Positions 33,945 through 42,241 of a stretch of 64,000 nucleotides of DNA are shown here, piece after piece. The stretch lies in contig NZ_CP031093.1 of NCBI RefSeq assembly GCF_004851605.1, positions 3,720,692 to 3,784,691 of the forward strand, given 5' to 3'. The translations under genes and the position numbers were made by a program. This DNA is from Hydrocarboniclastica marina. GTDB taxonomy: Bacteria; Pseudomonadota; Gammaproteobacteria; Pseudomonadales; Oleiphilaceae. The notes below the pieces were generated by a model. That model searched no databases. It was not told where the DNA came from and was given only the letters and a program-made list of their open reading frames with translations. Numbering within the stretch: the first letter of the stretch is position 1; the number at the start of each line of letters is the position of its first letter.

Positions 33945-34892
33945 TCATGTGCCATAGGTGTTTGTCAGCTTTTCCTGCAAATGCTGGCCGGCGGTAGTGG
34001 GTGGGTAGAGGGCGGGCTGGTGTTCACCGACACAAGAGCTGATACAGACGATTTCTGCGTCCTTATTGGGGTGGCAAAAGAACGCAATCGAGTAGCGGTC
34101 CAAGTGCCTGCACTCCGGCGCTACATTGACCCGGTGGGGCGTGGAGCAAAATATTTGGTTGGTCCAGCGATGCATCAGATCACCGGTATTAACGACCACC
34201 GTCCCGGGTATGGGCACTGCACGCAGCCATTCACCCGCCCGGGTACGAACTTCCAAGCCGCCCACATCATCCTGAAACAACAAGGTGATGCTGCCGTAGT
34301 CAGTGTGCGCGCCCGCCCGGCTTTCACCGTCTGCCGGCTCGAACCCCTCTGGCAAGGGCGGATAATGCAACAGGCGCAGGGTGTGGTGATGCTTGTCGTG
34401 AGCTCTAACGAAGAAATCGGCAGGCTGCTGCAGAGCCAGGGCAAAGGCCTCCAACACCCGATCCGCGGTATTGATGCAGTCGTCCAGAAAATGTGTCATG
34501 ACCTTGCGGAACCCTGGGTGTCCCTGAGGCCACCGATTTTTTGGAACGCCAGCGCCGGGCTCCTCGGGCGCCAGGTTGAACGCCTCTTTCAGGTCACCTG
34601 GCCGGGCAGGGTCCAGCCGCTCACGCTTGACGCCTACATAGCCGCGATTGCTTTCGGCGTTCTGCCACGCAACAAGGTTCTTTTCTGCCAGCGGCAATGC
34701 GAAGAACTGCCGTGACGCCATGAAGGCCTGTGTTAGGCTGTCGGCCGCCATGCCACAGTTCGCGAGATAGAAAAAACCCCAGTCAGTGCTGGCCTTGCGC
34801 ATCCGTTCCGCAACCAACTTCCGGTCGCCATAAAACCCGCTCATGAAGGGTCCGAAATCGATTATCGGAATATTCGGCCCAGTTCCCGTCAT
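33945..34892 (-). CDS. 2-oxoglutarate/Fe(II)-dependent oxygenase, isopenicillin N synthase-like
   Basis: A 315-residue non-haem iron oxygenase starting MTGTGPNIPIIDFGPFM at 34892; GGAG is about eight bases upstream. An in-frame ATG at 34907 is possible and an ORF reaching 35018 unlikely, because a RutR-like operator occupies 34909-34924. The iron ligands are in GAHTDYGSITLLF and CSTPHRVNV, with the 2OG-binding RYSIAFF (Arg-x-Ser). The DIOX_N segment WGFFYLANCGM is present, with Cys in place of the usual His. It is read divergently from an 8-oxoguanine-deaminase-type gene and shares a promoter region with it. Confidence 0.85.
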   Translation of the reverse strand: MTGTGPNIPIIDFGPFMSGFYGDRKLVAERMRKASTDWGFFYLANCGMAADSLTQAFMASRQFFALPLAEKNLVAWQNAESNRGYVGVKRERLDPARPGDLKEAFNLAPEEPGAGVPKNRWPQGHPGFRKVMTHFLDDCINTADRVLEAFALALQQPADFFVRAHDKHHHTLRLLHYPPLPEGFEPADGESRAGAHTDYGSITLLFQDDVGGLEVRTRAGEWLRAVPIPGTVVVNTGDLMHRWTNQIFCSTPHRVNVAPECRHLDRYSIAFFCHPNKDAEIVCISSCVGEHQPALYPPTTAGQHLQEKLTNTYGT

Positions 34893-34908
34893 CCTCTCTA
34901 CTCCCATA

Positions 34909-34924
34909 CCTACCAAATGGTCAG
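34909..34924. promoter_or_regulatory. RutR-like operator upstream of the 2OG oxygenase
   Basis: CCTACCAAATGGTCAG keeps the full ACCANNTGGTCA core of the RutR consensus. It is directly followed by TTTTTTTATCTGCAA, the same T-rich tail seen after the sites at 26759 and 57055. It begins 17 bp upstream of the start at 34892. Confidence 0.6.
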
Positions 34925-35030
34925 TTTTTTTATCTGCAACCGCTGTGCCATTCCGGATGGCCCAGGGAATAGGGATTAGCGGGCGCAAGACACAATAAGG
35001 CGCTCCATTACGGCGCATCGCCTGGAAATG

Positions 35031-35046
35031 ATGACCACAAAGTCAG
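35031..35046. promoter_or_regulatory. Weak RutR-like half-palindrome before the amidohydrolase
   Basis: ATGACCACAAAGTCAG carries one good half-site (TGACCA) and a weaker one (GTCAG). It lies between the divergent oxygenase and amidohydrolase genes, 87 bp before the latter. Confidence 0.35.
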
Positions 35047-35132
35047 CCTTTTGGGGCGTGGGAGAAGGCACTAGTCTTGCATGGGACTGGCGACCTGTTT
35101 AACGCACCACCAGCCGGACTAACGAGAGGGAT

Positions 35133-36494
35133 ATGACGCAATCACTGTTACTGAAGAACGCCCGCACCATCGCCACCATGGACGATGAACTTAGAGAGAT
35201 CGCCAACGGCTTTGTACTTATCCGCGGCAATCGGATCGTCGGGGTAGGGCCAGCCGAAGAGGCACCTACCGATGCCGACCGCGTGATCGACATGACCGGG
35301 CATGTAGTCATACCGGGCCTGATCAATACCCATCACCATATGTTCCAGTCCCTGACCCGGGCTCTGCCAGCGGCTCAGAACGGCGAATTGTTCGACTGGC
35401 TCAGTGCCCTGTTTCCAGTGTGGCGAAACATCACCCCCGCCATGCAGCGCGCCGCCAGCCGGACGGCCATGGCGGAACTGATGCTATCTGGCTGTACCAC
35501 GGCCGCCGATCACGCCTACCTGCACGTGAACGGCATCACCCTGGATGACAGCGTACAGGCGGCTACCGAAATGGGCATCCGCTTCCATGGCGCTCGAGGT
35601 GCCATGAGCCTCGGCCAAAGCCGGGGCGGATTGCCGCCGGACGACCTGGTGGAAGCCGACGAGTCTGCCATCCTCAAAGACATGCAAAGAGTGGTGGAAA
35701 CTCACCACGACCACAACGCCGACGCCATGGTGCGGGTGGCCCTGGCGCCCTGCTCGCCTTTCACCGTCAGCACCGACCTGATGCGTGAGGCCGCCACCAT
35801 GGCCCGAGCACTGAAGGTCGGCCTTCACACCCATACCGCTGAAAACTGGAAGGACGTGGCCTTCAGCAAGGAACGCTACGGCATGACGCCTACGGAGTTC
35901 ACCGAGGCTATGGGTTGGGTAGGCGACGATGTCTGGCACGCCCATTGTGTGCATCTGGACGAGCCGGGTATCGCGCTCTTTGCCCGGACGGGCACCGGCG
36001 TAGCCCACTGCCCGTGCTCCAACATGCGCCTGGCTTCGGGCATAGCCCCCATCCGGAAAATGCTGGATGCCGGAGTGAAGGTAGGTCTCGGGGTGGACGG
36101 CAGTGCGTCCAACGACAGTGGGAACCTGCTGGACGAGGCCCGGCTGGCCATGCTGTCGGCGAGGGTTCGGGACCAGGAACCCGGAGCCATGACGGCCCGG
36201 GAAGCCCTCCGGGTGGCTACCCGCGGCGGAGCTGAGGTGCTCGGGCGCGGAGACGCCCTGGGGCGGATACAGGCCGGCTACTGCGCGGACATTGTGGCAT
36301 TTCGCACCGACGACATTGCCATGGCAGGCGGCCAGAGCGACCCTCTAGCTTCCCTTGTGTTCTGCACCCCGCCCCGGGTGGCCTGGAGCATCATTAATGG
36401 TCGGGTGGTAATTGAGGAGGGCGAACTTCGGACACGCTCGTTACCCCACATCATAGAAGAGCAGAACGGAATGGCCGGAAAACTGTTGGCTTAA
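35133..36494 (+). CDS. Amidohydrolase, 8-oxoguanine deaminase type
   Basis: A 453-residue zinc amidohydrolase starting with MTQSLLLKNARTIATMDDEL. Ligands are His67 and His69 (INTHHHMFQSL), His in GLHTHTAENWKD, His in WHAHCVHLDE, and Asp in GVDGSASNDSGN. HCPCSNMRLASG is the substrate-loop motif. This is the same length and architecture as 8-oxoguanine deaminases of pseudomonads, which make urate from 8-oxoguanine; hydroxyatrazine-type hydrolases are close relatives. It resembles the enzyme at 12023-13384. A route from 8-oxoguanine to urate would join the purine pathway in region D. Confidence 0.85.
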   Translation: MTQSLLLKNARTIATMDDELREIANGFVLIRGNRIVGVGPAEEAPTDADRVIDMTGHVVIPGLINTHHHMFQSLTRALPAAQNGELFDWLSALFPVWRNITPAMQRAASRTAMAELMLSGCTTAADHAYLHVNGITLDDSVQAATEMGIRFHGARGAMSLGQSRGGLPPDDLVEADESAILKDMQRVVETHHDHNADAMVRVALAPCSPFTVSTDLMREAATMARALKVGLHTHTAENWKDVAFSKERYGMTPTEFTEAMGWVGDDVWHAHCVHLDEPGIALFARTGTGVAHCPCSNMRLASGIAPIRKMLDAGVKVGLGVDGSASNDSGNLLDEARLAMLSARVRDQEPGAMTAREALRVATRGGAEVLGRGDALGRIQAGYCADIVAFRTDDIAMAGGQSDPLASLVFCTPPRVAWSIINGRVVIEEGELRTRSLPHIIEEQNGMAGKLLA

Positions 36495-36566
36495 TCCGGG
36501 GCCCCGGGGCGGCCCATTCCCTGAATCTTGAGTGACCACCCCGGAAAGATTCGATCAGACCATCTT

Positions 36567-37565
36567 TTACTGTTCAGGCTGATACTCCCGATCAGGAGAT
36601 GGGAAACCAAAGTCCCTGCCATCTACCACTTTCACATCGTCGTCCCACGGCAGGTGATACTGACCGCGCACCATGTCTTGCATGAAGGTATAGGGACAAT
36701 CGGTGGCGCCACCCTTGACCGCTACATAGCCACGATGCCCTAGTTGATAGATATTGTTTTCGACGCCCCAGTGGATGCGAGCCTCGTCCACCAGGTCGGG
36801 GCGAACCTCTGCCGTGATGATCTCATCCGCAAAACCATTACCCTCCACGATGGGCTGGCCATCGAAGTTGACCACCATGCCTTCACCCATTGAATTGAAA
36901 GTCCCGTCACTGCCGGCTAGGCAGACATTAGCGGTCACCATCAGATTACAGAAGGCGTTGGCCTGGTTTGTGATCTTCCAGGCGTGGCGGATCGGTGAGG
37001 TGTAGCCCGCGGTACGCAACATAATATTTGCGCCCTTGTAGGCGCATTCACGCGCCACTTCCGGGAACATCCCATCATGACATATGGCGAGAGACAGACG
37101 GCTGCCATTGGGCCCGTCGCAGACCGGAATGCCGAGGTTGCCAGGCTCCCAGGGCTCCACTGGTACCCAAGGGTGCAGCTTGCGGTAAAAGAGACGTACT
37201 TCGCCGGTGTTATCAATAATGACGCCGGTGTTGTAGGGATTGCCGCCAGGGTTGTGTTCCATGATAGAAAAGCAGCCCCAGATGTCGTGCTCCCGGCAGG
37301 CCTGCTGGAAAGCCTCCATTTCAGGCCCGTTGCGATCACACATTATGGCCGGGTCGGTGCTCATGGAGAGGCCATGGAGACAGTACTCGGGGAAAACCAC
37401 CAGGTCCATGACTGGTGATTGCCGACGGGCCTTGCCTACAAGTTGGCAGACCCGCCGGGTCTGTGCCTGAAGTTGCTCCGGCGTTCCTACGTCTGGCAAC
37501 TGCAATTGCACGAGCCCGATGACCAGCCCGTGGGGGGATTTGTTCAAACCACCTAATCCACTCAT
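36567..37565 (-). CDS. Aliphatic amidase/formamidase (nitrilase superfamily)
   Basis: A 332-residue enzyme. The nitrilase Glu-Lys-Cys triad is Glu60 (VVFPEYCLHGLSM), Lys129 (FYRKLHPWVPVEPW) and Cys162 (AICHDGMFPEV). Length and these motifs fit AmiE/AmiF-type amidases; formamidase hydrolyses formamide to formate and ammonia, others act on short aliphatic amides. It is convergent with the preceding amidohydrolase and lies next to a GntR gene on the same strand. It may release ammonia from a small amide formed during ring breakdown. Confidence 0.85.
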   Translation of the reverse strand: MSGLGGLNKSPHGLVIGLVQLQLPDVGTPEQLQAQTRRVCQLVGKARRQSPVMDLVVFPEYCLHGLSMSTDPAIMCDRNGPEMEAFQQACREHDIWGCFSIMEHNPGGNPYNTGVIIDNTGEVRLFYRKLHPWVPVEPWEPGNLGIPVCDGPNGSRLSLAICHDGMFPEVARECAYKGANIMLRTAGYTSPIRHAWKITNQANAFCNLMVTANVCLAGSDGTFNSMGEGMVVNFDGQPIVEGNGFADEIITAEVRPDLVDEARIHWGVENNIYQLGHRGYVAVKGGATDCPYTFMQDMVRGQYHLPWDDDVKVVDGRDFGFPSPDREYQPEQ

Positions 37566-37651
37566 TTAGCACCTACTCCTCTTGCGGTAGCCCAAATTGG
37601 TGGAGGTGATTTAGCAGGAACCATGCCAGGGGAACCGAACGCTAGATAAGC

Positions 37652-38341
37652 TCATCCTTCCAGCACCCTTTCCCTCCGGCGAAGTTCAAGCTGGGCGAGC
37701 GTCACTTCACGGCTTTTCGCCTGACTTTCATGGACATGGTCCCGCAGTAGTGATGCGGCCCCCTCGAGATCGTTGGCGAGAATCCGCTGGCAGACCTCGT
37801 GATGTTCCCGATACGTTCTCATTACGCTTTCAGGGTCCGGCAACCCGAGGCGACGCACGATGCGGATATGGTCGTTGATGTCCCGCAGGTACTGAACCAG
37901 CACCGGATTGCCGCTGAGTTCTGCCAATCGGATGTGGAATTCCTCCTCCGCATCCTTGAACTGCTCAGTGCCCTCCAGCCCAAAACCGGCCCTGTCCGGG
38001 TCCCAGTCTTCCGCCAGCTGTGCGATGCCCCGGTACGGGATACGGCGCGCCATCAAAGCGAGGCCCTCCAGCTCCAGGCCAACCCTGACATCGTAATACT
38101 CGGCCAGCTCGAAAACATCGAGCGGGCGGATGTAGCATCCGTGCTTGGGCCGAATTGTAAGATACCCTTCCACAGCCAGCCTCTGCAGCGCTTCCCGCAC
38201 CGGTGTTCGACTTACGCCGAAACGCTGGGCCAGCTCGGTTTCGGTTATCCGGCTGCCCGGGTACAGCTCGAGATTCATTATGCCCTGACGCAGTTCGTGG
38301 TAGATGCGGTCTGTGGTCCATTTTCTTGTGGACGTAGCCAT
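37652..38341 (-). CDS. GntR-family regulator (FCD group)
   Basis: A 229-residue regulator. The winged HTH is at about residues 10-70 (TDRIYHELRQGIMNLELYPG, ending EALQRLAVEGYLTIRPKHGC), followed by the all-helical FCD effector domain with a metal/ligand triad of His residues (FHIRLAELSGN, RTYREHHEV, DHVHESQ). It lies upstream of the formamidase-like gene and is divergent from the BMP-type ABC operon at 38623. Palindromes containing TTGTATAC at 38361-38374 and 38585-38597 are likely operators. It probably represses the nucleoside-type transport and biuret/allophanate operon. Confidence 0.85.
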   Translation of the reverse strand: MATSTRKWTTDRIYHELRQGIMNLELYPGSRITETELAQRFGVSRTPVREALQRLAVEGYLTIRPKHGCYIRPLDVFELAEYYDVRVGLELEGLALMARRIPYRGIAQLAEDWDPDRAGFGLEGTEQFKDAEEEFHIRLAELSGNPVLVQYLRDINDHIRIVRRLGLPDPESVMRTYREHHEVCQRILANDLEGAASLLRDHVHESQAKSREVTLAQLELRRRERVLEG

Positions 38342-38360
38342 ACTTCGGTCCTTGATATGT

Positions 38361-38374
38361 TGTTGTATACATCA
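38361..38374. promoter_or_regulatory. Probable GntR operator near the regulator start
   Basis: TGTTGTATACATCA contains the TTGTATAC core usual for FCD-type GntR operators. It is 20 bp upstream of the regulator start at 38341, so it could mediate autorepression. An inverted copy occurs at 38588-38597. Confidence 0.5.
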
Positions 38375-38584
38375 TTCCTTAGGACTCGTTTTTTTTCAAC
38401 CGCCCGGAACGCCGAACGACAGATGTTTACGCACCATCCTTGAGCACAGCTCCAGCCAACGCACCCAATTCGGGCACCCGCTTGACCGCCACAGCGCACC
38501 TATTCACGAAGAAGTTCTGTCCTTATCTGCTGTGCTAGTGCATCTTCCGCCCCTGTGAATGGCCAATGGCATGATCCATGCAAC

Positions 38585-38597
38585 GTTGCATACAACA
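38585..38597. promoter_or_regulatory. Probable GntR operator before the BMP-type ABC operon
   Basis: GTTGCATACAACA is a nearly palindromic site sharing TGTTGTAT (reverse strand) with the site at 38361. It lies 26 bp upstream of the ATPase start at 38623. Confidence 0.5.
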
Positions 38598-38622
38598 AAC
38601 AGATGCGACTTAAGGTTCGTCA

Positions 38623-40188
38623 ATGGAGATTCAGCTCTACAACGTTACGAAGCGCTTTGGAGAAGTTACGGCCAACGACGGGATCACCCTCGACATCCGT
38701 CAGGGTGAGGTCCTTGCCCTCCTCGGGGAGAACGGCGCAGGCAAGAGCACTCTCATGAAGATGCTGTTCGGACTATACCCACCAGACGAAGGCAGTATCC
38801 TGGTCAACAATCGGGAAACCATCATCGATTCTCCTCAGAAGGCCATGTCTCTCGGCATCGGAATGGTCTTCCAGCAATTCAACCTGGTGCCTGCGTTGTC
38901 GGTACTGGATAACCTATTGCTGGCCTATCCAACACCACCTTTCTGGACCTTCAGGGGACTATTTGGTGAAACCGGGTCCCATAGAAAGGTGCTCACCTAC
39001 CTGGAAGAGCTCATGCCCGGTCTGGATCCATCCACGCTGGTAAGAGACCTCTCCGTGGGACAACGCCAGCTACTGGAGCTGGTCAAGGTACTGAACCTGG
39101 ATGCCAAAGTCCTGATTCTGGATGAGCCCACCTCGGTATTGCCACCCCAGGAAGCAGAAAGGCTATGGGGTTTGATACGCCGGCTGGGGGAGAGCGGTCG
39201 AAGCGTGATACTGATCACTCATAAGATGCAGGACGTCATGGCCTGTGCCCACCGGGTCGTGGTTATGAGAGCCGGAAAACTGGTACAGACCCTGAGCAGG
39301 GAGGAGTGTAGCGAAGCCTCGCTGGTCCGCCTCATGATGGGCGATAGCAATCAAAGATCTTCTATTGATGTGACGCCCCGGGATGTGTTTTCCGGCAAGC
39401 CGCCGCGGGTCAGTATACGCAAGCTCAACGCCCGCCAAGGTGTTCAGTCGATTGAGAATATCGACCTTGATATTAGACCGGGAGAGATCCTGGGCATCGC
39501 CGGGGTATCGGGTAACGGGCAGCACCTGCTGGCGGATTCTCTGGTCGGACTGGCTCCACTCTCCCAGGGTGAAGTGATTATTGACGGTATTGTTTTGCAT
39601 TCGGCTGCTCGTGCCCCGAAGACCTCCGAGCAGGTCGCCTACATACCTGAACAACCCGCAGTGAATGCTGTAGCAAGCGACCTCTCGTTGACCACCAACG
39701 TAGCCCTTTCCCATTTCCGGCAGCTCCGTTTCTTTCCAGCCTGGGAACCGGAAATTGAACAGACCCGCGAAATCATCCGCCAATACCAAGTACGGCCCGA
39801 CAGCCCTTCGCTACCCGCCGGACAACTATCGGGAGGCAACCTGCAAAAACTGGTGGTGGGCCGAGAGCTACAAGGGCGCCGTGATCTGATCGTGGCAGCC
39901 TACCCCACCATGGGACTGGACGCTGGCGCCGCTCATGACATTTACCAGGCCCTATTTGCCAAAGCCCATGATGGTGCCGCTGTTCTGTGGATCTCGGAAG
40001 ACCTGGATGACCTCATGGCGTATGCCCACCGCATCGCTGTGCTTCAGGGCGGACAGATCTCTGGCATGTTCGACCCACGGGAATGCGACCGGCTCGACAT
40101 TGGCCGGGCCATGACTGGCGAACATCAATCCGCCACCGCCGGCCCCACAGCGATAAACGCCGAACCACACACGAGGGCTGCCTCATGA
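38623..40188 (+). CDS. Dual ATP-binding protein of a nucleoside-type (BMP) ABC importer
   Basis: A 521-residue protein with two tandem ABC domains, as in sugar/nucleoside importers (YufO/NupO, RbsA). The first has Walker A (GENGAGKST), a signature (LSVGQRQLLE) and Walker B (VLILDEPTSVLPP). The second (about residues 265-500) has a degenerate Walker A (GVSGNGQHLL) and signature (LSGGNLQKLV), as is normal in this group. It heads an operon of permease, permease and BMP-type binding protein, continuing into biuret and allophanate hydrolase genes. A GntR site lies just upstream. Confidence 0.9.
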   Translation: MEIQLYNVTKRFGEVTANDGITLDIRQGEVLALLGENGAGKSTLMKMLFGLYPPDEGSILVNNRETIIDSPQKAMSLGIGMVFQQFNLVPALSVLDNLLLAYPTPPFWTFRGLFGETGSHRKVLTYLEELMPGLDPSTLVRDLSVGQRQLLELVKVLNLDAKVLILDEPTSVLPPQEAERLWGLIRRLGESGRSVILITHKMQDVMACAHRVVVMRAGKLVQTLSREECSEASLVRLMMGDSNQRSSIDVTPRDVFSGKPPRVSIRKLNARQGVQSIENIDLDIRPGEILGIAGVSGNGQHLLADSLVGLAPLSQGEVIIDGIVLHSAARAPKTSEQVAYIPEQPAVNAVASDLSLTTNVALSHFRQLRFFPAWEPEIEQTREIIRQYQVRPDSPSLPAGQLSGGNLQKLVVGRELQGRRDLIVAAYPTMGLDAGAAHDIYQALFAKAHDGAAVLWISEDLDDLMAYAHRIAVLQGGQISGMFDPRECDRLDIGRAMTGEHQSATAGPTAINAEPHTRAAS

Positions 40189-41243
40189 TAAGCCACACCC
40201 ACGCCGCAACACGGTTTGGCCTGCGCCTGCTCGGCGGCCCTGCCGGGGCAGTTCTGGTCATGGCAGCCACTTTTGTGGTGGCGGCCCTGGCGTTCTTTTC
40301 ACTCAACGGCCGTGAGTCAGTGTCCCTTTTCCAGGAAATGGTAATGGGCGCGTTTGGCGATAGCTATTCCTTCAGCGAGACCCTGGTTAAAACGGCCCCC
40401 ATTCTCCTAACCGCACTAGCCGTGGCGTTGCCCGCGCGCCTCGGCCTAATCAGCGTGGGTGGCGAAGGACAACTCTACCTGGGCGCACTGTTTGGCACCG
40501 GAGCAGTCCTGGCCGTATTGGATCAGCCTGGCTGGCTACTGATGCCGTTCATGCTGGCTGGCGCAATGGCGGGAGGCGCGCTGTGGGGCGTCATCCCAGG
40601 CCTTCTCAAGACTCGCCTGGGAGTCAACGAGACCATATCCACCCTTCTGCTGAATTATGTCGGAGTACTGCTGGTGAGCTTCGTCGTCCACGGTCCGTGG
40701 AAGAACCCCAACTCTCTAGGTTGGCCGGCTACCATCGAGTTCCCAGACGGGGCGATCCTGCCCCAATTCTTCGATACGCGGGTCCACCTCGGATTGGTAT
40801 TCGGTATTGTCGCGGCTGTAGTCCTGCACGTCCTAGTCACCCGCAGCCGATGGGGGCTGGGTCTGCAAGTCAGCCGCAGCAACCCTCGGGTGGCCGCAAC
40901 TGCTGGCATTTCCTACGAGCGTAACGTTCTGATTGTGATGGCCGTCGGCGGGCTGCTTGCCGGTCTCGCCGGTATTGCTGAGGCCTCGGTGATCCAGAAC
41001 CGGCTGCAGGACGGTCTGGCCAGCGGCTACGGCATGACCGGTTTCCTGGTGGCCTGGCTCGCCGGACAGCATTTCCTGCGTCTTATCCCGCTGTCAGTAC
41101 TGATGGGCGGTCTCCTCGCTTCAGCCGACTCTCTGCAACTTTATGCACAACTTCCCAAGGCGAGCGCCGACATCCTCCAAGCTCTGCTGTTCATCATTGT
41201 GCTGGCGGTGGCAAGTCTCTGGCCGAAGCATCGTGGTGCCTGA
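40185..41243 (+). CDS. BMP-type ABC transporter permease (first)
   Basis: A 352-residue permease with about eight to ten hydrophobic segments (BPD_transp_2 family). The ATG at 40185 overlaps the ATPase stop (ATGATAA); an upstream frame to 40083 is a shadow. Motifs LISVGGEGQLYLGALFG and GVNETISTLLLNYVG are typical of YufP/NupP-type nucleoside permeases. It pairs with the second permease to form the channel. Confidence 0.9.
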   Translation: MISHTHAATRFGLRLLGGPAGAVLVMAATFVVAALAFFSLNGRESVSLFQEMVMGAFGDSYSFSETLVKTAPILLTALAVALPARLGLISVGGEGQLYLGALFGTGAVLAVLDQPGWLLMPFMLAGAMAGGALWGVIPGLLKTRLGVNETISTLLLNYVGVLLVSFVVHGPWKNPNSLGWPATIEFPDGAILPQFFDTRVHLGLVFGIVAAVVLHVLVTRSRWGLGLQVSRSNPRVAATAGISYERNVLIVMAVGGLLAGLAGIAEASVIQNRLQDGLASGYGMTGFLVAWLAGQHFLRLIPLSVLMGGLLASADSLQLYAQLPKASADILQALLFIIVLAVASLWPKHRGA

Positions 41244-41277
41244 ACAGCACCACCGGTAGAAATTCAGAGGAATCTGT

Positions 41278-42210
41278 ATGGAATATTTCGTAACTGAACT
41301 CCTTACTCTGCTGTTTGCGGCTCTGCGTAGCGCCACGCCAGTGCTTGCGGTAGTGCTGGGGGAATCTATGACTCAGCGCAGTGGCGTTATCAACCTCGGC
41401 GTGGAAGGTCAGATGCTGTTGGGAGCGATGACCGGTTTTGCGGTGGCCTCCCTGACCGGCGATCCGTGGCTGGGTGTGATGGCTGCCTGTGCTGCAGGAA
41501 TTGGCCTATCGATGGTGCACGCTATCCTGGTACTCGGCTGTGGTGCCAATCAGGTCGCCAGTGGCGTTGCGGTCCTGATACTTGGCGGCGGGCTAAGTGC
41601 CTACTATGGGATCCCGTTCGTGGGGGAGAGGATCGACTCTCTCGGCAATTTGAACCACACCTTTGTGAGCGAGATTCCGCTGCTGGGTCAGTTCCTCGGG
41701 CCCATCACACCCACCATATTGATAACCCTGCTGGCCATTCCCGCCATCTCTCTTTTTCTTTTCCGGACCCGTACCGGCCTACGCTGGAGGTCAGCAGGTG
41801 AGTCCCACGACATTACCCGCAATCTCGGCCATAACCCGGTCCCTTACCAGCTTGCAGCAATCGCTTTCGGCGGCCTGATGTCTGGCTTCGGTGGTGCTGC
41901 TCTGGCGGTGGACTACACCGCCAACTGGGTGGAAGGCATGACCGCTGGCCGAGGGCTGGTGGCCGTGGGTCTTGTGATCGTGGCTCGCTGGAACCCCTGG
42001 TACGCGCTACCCGCTGCGTTGCTGTTTGGTGCTTCGGAAGCTCTCAACCTGAAACTGCAGTCCTGGGGGGTTGATATCTCTCCCTACCTGCTCGCAACGC
42101 TTCCCTACCTAATTCCCCTGAGCGTGCTCATGCTCAGCTATCGCGGGCTTAGGGCCAGCGGTGGCGGCATGCCGGCCGGATTAAGGGTCGTCTTTCAAAG
42201 TGCTCGATAA
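41278..42210 (+). CDS. BMP-type ABC transporter permease (second)
   Basis: A 310-residue permease of the same family (YufQ/NupQ type) with GESMTQRSGVINLGVEGQML near the N-terminus, the diagnostic 'RSGVINLG.EG.ML' motif of nucleoside-type permeases. It forms a heterodimer with the preceding permease. It is followed after 31 bp by the binding-protein gene. Confidence 0.9.
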   Translation: MEYFVTELLTLLFAALRSATPVLAVVLGESMTQRSGVINLGVEGQMLLGAMTGFAVASLTGDPWLGVMAACAAGIGLSMVHAILVLGCGANQVASGVAVLILGGGLSAYYGIPFVGERIDSLGNLNHTFVSEIPLLGQFLGPITPTILITLLAIPAISLFLFRTRTGLRWRSAGESHDITRNLGHNPVPYQLAAIAFGGLMSGFGGAALAVDYTANWVEGMTAGRGLVAVGLVIVARWNPWYALPAALLFGASEALNLKLQSWGVDISPYLLATLPYLIPLSVLMLSYRGLRASGGGMPAGLRVVFQSAR

Positions 42211-42241
42211 CTGACTGAACATAACCAAACGGAGAATCACC

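Noticed and set aside
33930-34715. A 261-codon plus-strand frame opposite a 2OG oxygenase
   Set aside because: Mirror frame of a gene with intact iron and 2OG-binding residues.
36523-36552. GAATCTT/AAGATTC dyad between convergent genes as a terminator
   Set aside because: The 7-bp stem is AT-rich with a 16-base loop and has no T-tract.
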